From Streptomyces sp. D2-8 (GTDB lineage Bacteria; Actinomycetota; Actinomycetes; Streptomycetales; Streptomycetaceae), in contig NZ_JAAHBP010000013.1 of assembly GCF_023184515.1 (NCBI RefSeq), positions 62,001-126,000 on the forward strand: a stretch of 64,000 nt of DNA, given 5' to 3'. Numbering within the stretch: position 1 is the first letter of the stretch; each line of letters starts with the position of its first letter. Both the position numbers and the translations under genes were made by a program. Positions 1 through 7,332 of this stretch are shown here, piece by piece. The notes under the pieces are model-generated. The model was not told the DNA's origin, ran no database searches, and worked only from the letters and a program-made list of their open reading frames with translations.

Positions 1-47
1 AAGGGGGGTGGAAGAGATCCCCGGAACGGACATGCGAAACTTTTCAC

Positions 48-698
48 ATGAGTGCCGCCAGCCGCGCCCCCCAGCGTTCGGACCGGTCGCCCCGCCCCAC
101 CGGGCGCACGCGTCGGGTCCGCCGTAACGCCGCCCTGACCGCCGGTCTCGCCGCAGTCGCGCTGCTCGTCTCCGCGTGCGGCTCCGGCGGCACCTCCGGC
201 GGCGGCGGCAACACCAACTTCGTCACCGGCACCGACGGCGTCGCCACCGTCGCCGAGGGCAAGCGCACCCCGGCGCCCGACCTGTCCGGCGAGACCATCG
301 CCGGCAAGACCCTCGACGTCGCCGACTACAAGGGCAAGGTCGTCGTCCTCAACGTGTGGGGTTCCTGGTGCAACCCCTGCCGAGCCGAGGCCAAGTACTT
401 CGCGAAGGTCTCCAAGGAGTACGCCGGCAAGGGCGTGCAGTTCGTAGGCATCAACACCCGGGACACCTCCACCGGCGCGGCCCTCGCCTTCGAGAAGGAC
501 TGGGGCATCACCTACCCCAGCCTCTACGACCCGACCGGCAAGCTGCTGCTGCGCTTCAAGAAGGGCACGCTCAACCCGCAGGCGATCCCCTCCACACTCA
601 TCCTCGACCGGGACGGCGAGATCGCGGCCCGTTCGCTGTCCGCGCTCAGCGAGGAACGGCTGCTGAAGATGCTCAAGCCGGTCGTCGCCGAGAAGTGA
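48..698 (+). CDS. resA: Thiol-disulfide oxidoreductase ResA/TlpA-type lipoprotein
   Basis: This 216-residue protein probably reduces the haem-binding cysteines of apocytochrome c on the outer face of the membrane. After a basic N-terminus there is a hydrophobic segment ending in the lipobox LVSAC (Cys44), then a thioredoxin fold with the active site WCNPC at residues 107-111. The proline-containing CxxC and its position fit TlpA/ResA rather than a general thioredoxin. It is first in a tight operon with ccdA, resB and ccsB, which supports a role in cytochrome c maturation. The ATG at 48 has no clear ribosome site, but the frame contains the whole signal peptide. Confidence 0.9.
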   Translation: MSAASRAPQRSDRSPRPTGRTRRVRRNAALTAGLAAVALLVSACGSGGTSGGGGNTNFVTGTDGVATVAEGKRTPAPDLSGETIAGKTLDVADYKGKVVVLNVWGSWCNPCRAEAKYFAKVSKEYAGKGVQFVGINTRDTSTGAALAFEKDWGITYPSLYDPTGKLLLRFKKGTLNPQAIPSTLILDRDGEIAARSLSALSEERLLKMLKPVVAEK

Positions 699-711
699 GC
701 GGAGTAGTGAC

Positions 712-1485
712 GTGAGCGCAGTCACCACGCTCGCCGCCATCGCGGACCCCAACGGCACGGTGCTCAAGGGCGCCCTGCTGGCGGCCTTGCCGATCGCGCT
801 GCTCGGCGGCCTCGTCTCCTTCTTCTCGCCGTGCGTCCTGCCGCTGGTGCCCGGCTACCTGTCCTATGTGACGGGGGTCGCCGGCACCGACCTCGCCGAG
901 GCGCGGCGCGGCCGGATGGTCGCGGGCGCCTCCCTGTTCGTGCTCGGCTTCACCGCGGTGTTCGTCTCCTCCGGGGCGTTGTTCGGCTACTTCGGCGCCA
1001 CGCTCCAGGAACACAAGGACGTCCTGTCCACGGTGCTCGGCGTGCTCATGATCCTCATGGGTGTCTTCTTCATGGGCCTGATGCCCTGGTTCACCCAGCG
1101 CGAGTTCCGTTTCCACCGGCGGCCCGTGGCCGGACTGGCCGGGGCGCCCCTGCTCGGGGCGCTGTTCGGCATCGGCTGGACCCCCTGCATCGGCCCCACC
1201 CTCGCCTCCGTGCTGGCCCTCTCCTCCGACCAGGGGAGCGCCGGACGCGGTGCCGTCCTGACCATCGCGTACTGTCTGGGCCTGGGCGTGCCGTTCGTGC
1301 TCGCCGCGGTCGCCTTCCGCAAGGCCCTCGGAGCCTTCGGCTGGGTCAAGCGCCATTACGTCTGGGTGATGCGGGTCGGCGGCACCATGATGATCGTGAC
1401 CGGGCTGCTGCTGCTGACCGGCGCGTGGGACCGCATCGTGCAGGAGATGCAGGTCTGGTCCGACGGCTTCACTGTGGGGATCTGA
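712..1485 (+). CDS. ccdA: Cytochrome c biogenesis protein CcdA
   Basis: This is a 257-residue polytopic membrane protein of the CcdA/DsbD-beta family that moves reducing equivalents from cytoplasmic thioredoxin to ResA. The two redox cysteines are visible in the motifs SPCVLPLVPGY (Cys41) and GWTPCIGPT (Cys159), each at the start of a membrane segment as expected. About six hydrophobic helices are predicted by eye. The GTG start at 712 lies 13 bases after the resA stop. Length and neighbours are typical of the family. Confidence 0.93.
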   Translation: MSAVTTLAAIADPNGTVLKGALLAALPIALLGGLVSFFSPCVLPLVPGYLSYVTGVAGTDLAEARRGRMVAGASLFVLGFTAVFVSSGALFGYFGATLQEHKDVLSTVLGVLMILMGVFFMGLMPWFTQREFRFHRRPVAGLAGAPLLGALFGIGWTPCIGPTLASVLALSSDQGSAGRGAVLTIAYCLGLGVPFVLAAVAFRKALGAFGWVKRHYVWVMRVGGTMMIVTGLLLLTGAWDRIVQEMQVWSDGFTVGI

Positions 1486-1488
1486 TCG

Positions 1489-3231
1489 ATGAGCAAGACC
1501 ACCGCCTCCGACCCGGCCCCGTCCGCCGCCGAGGACCAGGAGCTGGGTGACGCCGGCTCCCAGCTGTCCACCGCCCCCAAGGAGGAGGCGCCCCACCTGC
1601 CCGCCCTGGGCGTCATCGGCTGGGCCCGCTGGTTCTGGCGGCAGCTGACCTCCATGCGGGTCGCCCTGCTGCTGCTCCTGCTGCTCTCCCTCGGCGCGAT
1701 CCCCGGCTCGCTCATCCCGCAGTCCGGCAGCGACGAGACGAAGGTCGCCGACTTCCGCAAGGCGCACCCGGCCCTCTCGGACGTCTACGACAAGATCGGC
1801 ATGTTCCACGTCTACAGCTCGGTGTGGTTCTCCGCGATCTACATCCTGCTGTTCGTCTCCCTCATCGGCTGCATCGTGCCCCGCACCTGGCAGTTCGTGG
1901 GCCAGCTGCGCGGCCTGCCGCCCGGCGCGCCCCGGCGGCTGAACCGGCTGCCCGCCCACACCACCTGGCGCACCACGGCCGAACCCGAGCAGGTCCACCG
2001 GGCCGCCCTGGCCCTGCTGAAGAAGCGCCGCTTCCGCGCCCACCTCACCGGGGACGCCGTCGCCGCCGAGAAGGGCTACCTGCGCGAGCTGGGCAACCTC
2101 GCCTTCCACATCGCCCTCATCGTGATGCTGGTCGCCTTCGCCTGGGGCCAGCTGTACAAGTCGGAGGGCAACAAGCTGGTCGTCGAGGGCAACGGCTTCT
2201 CCAACACCCTCACCCAGTACGACGACTTCAAGTCCGGCAACCTCTTCACGTCCGACGACCTGGTGCCGTTCAGCTTCAACCTGAAGAAGTTCACCGGCAC
2301 CTACGAGCGCACCGGCCCCAACAAGGGCACCCCGCGCGTCTACAAGGCCGACCTCACCTACAGCTCGGGCCCCTACGGCAAGGACGAGAACACCACCGTC
2401 CGGGTGAACCACCCCCTGGAGATCGGCGACTCCAAGGTCTACCTCGTCAGCCACGGCTACGCCCCCGTCATCACCGTCCGCGACGCCAAGGGCACGGTCG
2501 TCTTCGACGACGCCGTACCGCTGCTGCCGCTGGACGCCAACGTCACCTCCTCCGGTGTCGTCAAGGTCCTCGACGGCTACCGCGACACCCAGGGCAAGAA
2601 GGAACAGCTCGGCTTCAACGCGTTCTTCGTACCGACCTTCGGCGGCTCCGCCAGCGGCACGATGCTGTCGCAGTTCCCCGCGCTGGACTCCCCGGTGCTC
2701 GCGCTGTCCGCCTATCACGGCGACCTGGGAGCCGACTCGGGCATCCCGCAGAGCGTGTACCAGATGGACAAGAGCAACATGAAGGAGTTCAAGGACTCCG
2801 AGGGCAAGCTGTTCAAGAAGCTGCTGCGGCCCGGCGAGACCATGAAGCTCCCGAACGGCGCCGGTTCGGTCACCTTCGGCAAGGACGTCAAGGAGTGGGC
2901 CGGCTTCCAGGTCGTCCAGCAGCCCGGCAGCGGCTGGGCGCTGGCCGGTGCCCTCGCCGCGATCGGCGGCCTCGCCGCCTCCCTGTTCATCCAGCGCCGC
3001 CGCGTCTGGGTGCGCGCGGTCAAGGGCGCCGACGGCGTCACCGTCGTCGAGATGGCCGGCCTCGGCCGCAGCGAGTCCGCCAAGGTCCCCGAGGAACTGG
3101 GCGACCTCGCCGGCACCCTCTACGAGCAGGCACCGGGCGCGCCCGGCCCCGACGACCCCGTAGATTCCCCCGACACCGACCAGGAGCCGGGTACCGAAAC
3201 CCCCGTACCTGCCGAAGGGGCTGAGAAGTGA
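1489..3231 (+). CDS. resB: Cytochrome c biogenesis protein ResB (Ccs1)
   Basis: This 580-residue ResB/Ccs1 protein partners CcsB in the system II haem delivery and ligation complex. Hydrophobic segments lie near residues 57-78, 115-135 and 200-220, followed by a large extracytoplasmic domain, and a last helix near residue 488 (WALAGALAAIGGLAASLF). The N-terminal 50 residues and the C-terminal tail are acidic and low in complexity, as in other streptomycete homologues. The start codon lies three bases after the ccdA stop, and the stop overlaps the ccsB GTG by four bases, so translation is probably coupled. Confidence 0.92.
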   Translation: MSKTTASDPAPSAAEDQELGDAGSQLSTAPKEEAPHLPALGVIGWARWFWRQLTSMRVALLLLLLLSLGAIPGSLIPQSGSDETKVADFRKAHPALSDVYDKIGMFHVYSSVWFSAIYILLFVSLIGCIVPRTWQFVGQLRGLPPGAPRRLNRLPAHTTWRTTAEPEQVHRAALALLKKRRFRAHLTGDAVAAEKGYLRELGNLAFHIALIVMLVAFAWGQLYKSEGNKLVVEGNGFSNTLTQYDDFKSGNLFTSDDLVPFSFNLKKFTGTYERTGPNKGTPRVYKADLTYSSGPYGKDENTTVRVNHPLEIGDSKVYLVSHGYAPVITVRDAKGTVVFDDAVPLLPLDANVTSSGVVKVLDGYRDTQGKKEQLGFNAFFVPTFGGSASGTMLSQFPALDSPVLALSAYHGDLGADSGIPQSVYQMDKSNMKEFKDSEGKLFKKLLRPGETMKLPNGAGSVTFGKDVKEWAGFQVVQQPGSGWALAGALAAIGGLAASLFIQRRRVWVRAVKGADGVTVVEMAGLGRSESAKVPEELGDLAGTLYEQAPGAPGPDDPVDSPDTDQEPGTETPVPAEGAEK

Positions 3232-4307
3232 CTCTCGCCGCCGCCACCAACGAAAACCTCGCGGAGATCAGCAATGTGCTGATCTACTCCGCGATGGCCG
3301 TCTACACCCTGGCCTTCTTCGCGTACATCGCCGAATGGCTCTTCGGCAGCCGCAGCAAGGTCGCCCGGACCGCCGCCGCGCTCACCACCGCGCCGGACGC
3401 CGGGAAGGCACCGGCCGTCACCGTGAACCGGGCCGGCGGCACCGCCGTGCTGGAGCGGCCGAAGGTGACCGTGCGGGCCGCTGCCGGTCAGCGCGACGTG
3501 CCGGACGGCCCCGGGGCGCACGGCGGGGACGAGCAGGGCGACCTGTACGGCCGGATCGCCATCTCCCTCACGGCGCTCGCCTTCCTGATCGAGTTCGGCG
3601 GTGTCCTCACCCGCGCCCTGTCGGTGGAGCGTGCCCCGTGGGGCAACATGTACGAGTTCAACATCACGTTCTCCACGGTCGCGGTCGGCGTGTACCTCGG
3701 GCTGCTGGCGCTGAAGAAGAACGTGCGCTGGCTCGGCCTGTTCCTGATCACCTCGGTCCTGCTCGACCTGGGCCTGGCGGTGACGGTCCTCTACACCGCC
3801 AGCGACCAGCTGGTTCCGGCCCTGCACTCGTACTGGCTGTACATCCACGTCTCGACGGCGATCTTCTGCGGCGCGGTCTTCTACGTGGGCGCGGTCGGCA
3901 CGATCCTGTACCTGTTCAAGGACTCCTACGAGAGCAAGCTCGCGAGCGGTGGCACGCCCGGCACCTTCGCGACCTCCGTCCTGGAGCGGCTGCCCTCCTC
4001 CGCCTCCCTCGACAAGTTCTCCTACCGCGTCAACGCGGCCGTCTTCCCGCTGTGGACGTTCACGATCATCGCGGGCGCCATCTGGGCCGGCGACGCCTGG
4101 GGCCGCTACTGGGGCTGGGACCCGAAGGAGACCTGGTCCTTCATCACCTGGGTCGCCTACGCCTGCTACCTGCACGCCCGCGCCACCGCCGGCTGGAAGG
4201 GCCGCAAGGCCGCCTACCTGGCCCTGATCGCCTTCGGCTGCTGGCTGTTCAACTACTACGGCGTGAACATCTTCGTTTCGGGCAAGCACTCCTACGCCGG
4301 TGTGTAG
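3228..4307 (+). CDS. ccsB: Cytochrome c biogenesis protein CcsB (ResC/CcsA)
   Basis: This is a 359-residue haem-handling protein of the CcsA/CcmC family. The tryptophan-rich WWD motif WGRYWGWDPKETW lies near residue 290, and conserved histidines occur in HSYWLYIHVS and in the C-terminal GKHSYAGV. An N-terminal helix is separated from the main domain by about 70 residues of polar low-complexity sequence, which is common in actinobacterial forms. It overlaps resB by a GTGA junction and closes the operon. A weak GC-rich stem (GGGGG at 4346 with CCCCC at 4366) lies before the convergent gene. Confidence 0.93.
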   Translation: MTLAAATNENLAEISNVLIYSAMAVYTLAFFAYIAEWLFGSRSKVARTAAALTTAPDAGKAPAVTVNRAGGTAVLERPKVTVRAAAGQRDVPDGPGAHGGDEQGDLYGRIAISLTALAFLIEFGGVLTRALSVERAPWGNMYEFNITFSTVAVGVYLGLLALKKNVRWLGLFLITSVLLDLGLAVTVLYTASDQLVPALHSYWLYIHVSTAIFCGAVFYVGAVGTILYLFKDSYESKLASGGTPGTFATSVLERLPSSASLDKFSYRVNAAVFPLWTFTIIAGAIWAGDAWGRYWGWDPKETWSFITWVAYACYLHARATAGWKGRKAAYLALIAFGCWLFNYYGVNIFVSGKHSYAGV

Positions 4308-4369
4308 CGCTCCCGGCGCGACGGCAGGACGGGGAGGGCTTGCCTGGGGGCTGAGCCGTGAGAAACCCC

Positions 4370-5767
4370 CTAGCCCTGGCGTGTGACGCTCGTGATCACC
4401 TCCCGCAGCCGGGTCGCGTACCGGGACAGGTTCTTGTGCGCGATGTCGGTGTCCGGATAGCGGCAGGCGAACCACAGGCCCTCATGGAGTCTGTTGACCC
4501 AGACGCAGACCCGGTCGCCGTACGACACCCTGACCAGTCCGTAGGCCTTCAGCTCGGCCCACCGCTCGGAGCCGGGGATGTCGCGGGCGTCGAGGAAGGA
4601 CACCAGGGAGTACAGGTCGGGAGACGTGGGGCGGAAGTCCGTTCCGAGCAGTCGGAGTACCCGCTCGAGGGGGGTGCGGGCCAGCCGCCGGTTGGCGCGC
4701 AGCGCGGCGTGTGCGTTCTCCAGAGCTCCGTGGAAGTCATGGACCTCCGTCAACGGGATCTCGACCGGTGCCCCGCCGACATACCAGCCCACGGAGTCCG
4801 ACCACCGCGACGTCGCCCGGGTGTGGAACGGCACGACGGTGCGGAAGACGGGCTCCCCCTCGATCTCACGGACGATGAGCGCAGTGGCCGCCAGCACGCC
4901 GACCAGGCTGCCGCCGTAGGGCCGGCAGTGCGCCTCGAACGCGGCGGCGTCGTCGGCGTCCACCAGCGGCCCGCACAGCGCCTTCTGCCGGGGCAGTGCG
5001 CCGTCGGCGTCCAGGCCGAGATCGACGGGGAAGTTCGGCAGCCGCCCCTCGCAGTTCTTGATGAATTCCCGCCAGCGGACGACGATGTCGTGGCCGTCGT
5101 CGACCTTGTCCGCGTTCGCCCTTTCGGCCTGGCAGAAGTCGACGTAGCTGGCGACGGGTTCCTGCTCGGGGGAGCGGCCCGCCGATACCGCCGCACAGAG
5201 CTCGTGGAGGGCGACGGGGATGTTCTGGAGTGAGTAGGCGTCGACGTTGCTGTGGTCGAAGGCCATGTACACGCTGGTGCTGTCGTCCCGGACGACCGCC
5301 GCGTAGATGAAGTTGGGCCACCGGAGTGCGTCCGCCACGGTGTCGAACCGCTTCTGGAGATGCTCGGCCAGCTCCGTCTCGTCCGTGAAGTCGCCGATCT
5401 CCTCCCGGCGCAGGCGCACCTCCTCGCTGTCGAGCGTGAACCGGACGAGCTCGTCGCCGCGCGGCCCGGACCAGGTGAAGCCGCTGCGCAGCGTCTCGTG
5501 CCGCAGTGTCCAGGTGCGCAGCGCGTCCTGGAGCACATCCAGCTCCGTCCGGCCTGGGAGGTCGAAACACACGCCGATCCAGGTCGGTACGAACAGCCCG
5601 TCCTCACGCACGGACCGGGAAGTCCTGAGGTGTGACTCCTGGATGTAGGCCGGCGGCCTGGAGTCCTCCGGCAGGCCCTGAGCCGTCGCCGCGACCGCCG
5701 GATCGAGCGTCCACTCCACGAGCCGCCCGGGCCGGATCTCACAGTGCTGAATGTCCGTCATGCGCAC
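4370..5767 (-). CDS. Stand-alone condensation-domain acyltransferase, atypical active site
   Basis: This 465-residue protein resembles a free-standing NRPS condensation domain or PapA-type acyltransferase, which joins an acyl or peptidyl donor to an amine or alcohol. The family active site HHxxxDG appears near residue 170 as DHSNVDAYS: the second, catalytic histidine and the aspartate are kept, but the first histidine is Asp and the final glycine is Ala. No adenylation or carrier domain is encoded nearby, so its partners are unknown. It is convergent with ccsB. The ATG at 5761 is an alternative start. I cannot name a substrate. Confidence 0.72.
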   Translation of the reverse strand: MRMTDIQHCEIRPGRLVEWTLDPAVAATAQGLPEDSRPPAYIQESHLRTSRSVREDGLFVPTWIGVCFDLPGRTELDVLQDALRTWTLRHETLRSGFTWSGPRGDELVRFTLDSEEVRLRREEIGDFTDETELAEHLQKRFDTVADALRWPNFIYAAVVRDDSTSVYMAFDHSNVDAYSLQNIPVALHELCAAVSAGRSPEQEPVASYVDFCQAERANADKVDDGHDIVVRWREFIKNCEGRLPNFPVDLGLDADGALPRQKALCGPLVDADDAAAFEAHCRPYGGSLVGVLAATALIVREIEGEPVFRTVVPFHTRATSRWSDSVGWYVGGAPVEIPLTEVHDFHGALENAHAALRANRRLARTPLERVLRLLGTDFRPTSPDLYSLVSFLDARDIPGSERWAELKAYGLVRVSYGDRVCVWVNRLHEGLWFACRYPDTDIAHKNLSRYATRLREVITSVTRQG

Positions 5768-5913
5768 GAGGCGACTCCGATCGCCGATGAGGGTTTACCG
5801 ATCAGGTGTGCCGTGGGGGCGAACGTCCCACACCCGATGGCGCGACTTTTAGGTGGAACGGATGGCGTCCCCCCGGCGGCGAGTGCTCTGGACGGCGGCC
5901 GGGGACATCCGTC

Positions 5914-6474
5914 TCAGTCGCCGATGTCCTCGCTCCACAGCTCCGGGCGCTCGATGACGAAGCCGCGCAACAGCTCGACGCACTCGGCATCGTCCAGCAG
6001 GACGATCTCCACACCGTGTCGAGCCAGCCAGTCGTGCCCGCCCTGGAAGGTGGTCGCCTCGCCGATCACCACCCGGGAGATGCCGAACTGCCGGACCAGT
6101 CCGGAGCAGTACCAGCACGGCGACAGGGTGGTCACCATCGTCGTACCCCGGTACGACCGCTGCCGCCCCGCCGCCCGGAAGGCCGCTGTCTCGGCGTGCA
6201 TCGCCGGGTCGTCGTCCTGGACGCGACGGTTGTGTCCCCGGCCGAGGAGGATGCCGTCGGGGCCGTACAGCGCGGCGCCGACGGGGATGCCGCCCTCCAA
6301 GAGGCCGGACCGGGCCTCTTCGACGGCGGTGGCGAGCCATGCGCGGGCCTGTGCCTCGTCCATGGCCTCATCCATGACCTGCCCGAGCCACTCCGTAACC
6401 TGGCCCCGATCATCTTTTGCGCGTGCGGCGGACGTGGTGCCGGGGGCGGACGAACGGTCATGGGCACTGGCCAC
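5914..6474 (-). CDS. Cytosine deaminase-like nucleoside deaminase
   Basis: This 186-residue zinc hydrolase belongs to the cytidine/deoxycytidylate deaminase superfamily and probably converts cytosine or a related base to the keto form. The metal and proton-shuttle motifs are intact: HAE at residues 93-95 and PCWYC with Cys120 and Cys123. The C-terminus ELWSEDIGD resembles the closing segment of yeast-type cytosine deaminase, which favours that specificity over guanine deaminase or tRNA adenosine deaminase. The first 30-40 residues are not part of the fold, so translation may begin at an internal Met (residue 34 or 38). It lies just downstream of the MerR gene on the same strand. Confidence 0.8.
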   Translation of the reverse strand: MASAHDRSSAPGTTSAARAKDDRGQVTEWLGQVMDEAMDEAQARAWLATAVEEARSGLLEGGIPVGAALYGPDGILLGRGHNRRVQDDDPAMHAETAAFRAAGRQRSYRGTTMVTTLSPCWYCSGLVRQFGISRVVIGEATTFQGGHDWLARHGVEIVLLDDAECVELLRGFVIERPELWSEDIGD

Positions 6475-6486
6475 GCCGGCCGTCGG

Positions 6487-7251
6487 TCACCCGGGTGAGC
6501 GTTCCGGCCCGTCCGCCGGCGATCCAGTCGCCGTCCCGGCTTCGGTGAGCCGGTCGAGGTGGGCGTGGAGGGCACTCGCGCCTTCGATCATGGCCCTGCT
6601 CCGAGCCGTCAGCACCTCCCCACGCGCCGCCACGGCCGCCCGCAGCGCCGCACTGCCGCCCTCCCGCCGCAGCCCCTCCAGCACCGGCCTGATCTGGTCG
6701 AACAGATAGTGGCTGCGGCGCAGGGTGTGCACGAGCCGGGCATCGCGCACATCGGCCGGCTCATAGACCCGGTACCCCGTCCCGCGCTCCCGCCCGGGCG
6801 TGAGCAGCCCGGCCCCCTCCCACACCCGCAGCGCGGACGTCCGTACGCCCAGCAGCACCGCCACCTCCCCGATGCGCAGCCCGCCCGAACGCGGCAGCGG
6901 GGCGGGTGGTTCGGCCGCGAGCAGTTCCAGGGCCTCGCTCGCCGCCCGCAGTGACACCCGCTCCTCGTGCAGGGCGGCATGGGCGGCGTCGAGCAGCGCG
7001 AGCGCGCCCGGGACGTCCCCCTCGTGCACGGTCCGCATGATCGCCGTCGCCGTCACGGGCCCGTACCCCCGCATCAGCGTCCGGTACGCCAGCAGCGCGC
7101 CGCGGTGCACCTCCCCGAAGACGCGGTAGCCGGACGCGGTCCGCGCGGCCGGCGGGAGGACACCGGCGTCCTCGTAGTTGCGGATCTGCTGCGTCGAGAC
7201 ACCGGCCAGCCGGGCCAGGTCGACGGGGCGGAGGCGGCGGTCGTTCGTCAT
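6487..7251 (-). CDS. MerR-family regulator with two HTH domains (TioE-like)
   Basis: This 254-residue protein carries two MerR-type winged helix-turn-helix domains in tandem: one at residues 8-45 (LARLAGVSTQQIRNYEDAGV) and a second near residues 115-155 (EVAVLLGVRTSALRVWEGAG). A double-HTH MerR protein divergent from a UvrA-like gene matches the arrangement annotated as TioE family, known beside drug-resistance UvrA-like proteins. I chose the ATG at 7251 because the upstream extension is not protein-like and the first HTH begins right after it. It probably controls the divergent gene through the 81-bp intergenic region. Confidence 0.82.
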   Translation of the reverse strand: MTNDRRLRPVDLARLAGVSTQQIRNYEDAGVLPPAARTASGYRVFGEVHRGALLAYRTLMRGYGPVTATAIMRTVHEGDVPGALALLDAAHAALHEERVSLRAASEALELLAAEPPAPLPRSGGLRIGEVAVLLGVRTSALRVWEGAGLLTPGRERGTGYRVYEPADVRDARLVHTLRRSHYLFDQIRPVLEGLRREGGSAALRAAVAARGEVLTARSRAMIEGASALHAHLDRLTEAGTATGSPADGPERSPG

Positions 7252-7291
7252 CGATTTGAAGGTTACGGCAGGAGTCAGGGCGCGTAAGCCT

Positions 7292-7330
7292 CTCAAGTCT
7301 CAACACCGCACTTCAATGGAAGACTTGAAG
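7292..7330. promoter_or_regulatory. Inverted repeats in the merR/uvrA-like divergent promoter
   Basis: Two overlapping inverted repeats lie just before the UvrA-like start. CTCAAGTCT (7292-7300) pairs with AGACTTGAA (7321-7329) with one mismatch, and CTTCAA (7311-7316) pairs with TTGAAG (7325-7330). Their position against the start codon at 7333 suits operator sites for the neighbouring MerR protein. Binding is inferred, not shown. Confidence 0.45.
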
Positions 7331-7332
7331 GA

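Noticed and set aside
673..2718. 681-codon open frame antisense to ccdA/resB
   Set aside because: It is a shadow of G/C third-position bias: rich in Gly, Ala, Val, Arg and Asp with no domain, while the plus strand holds clear family motifs.
3120..4475. 451-codon antisense frame over ccsB
   Set aside because: Low-complexity composition and no motif; ccsB on the plus strand has the WWD motif.
5790..5860. GTGGG/CCCAC inverted repeat upstream of the condensation-domain gene
   Set aside because: Arms of only five bases in G/C-rich DNA occur often by chance; no other promoter element supports it.
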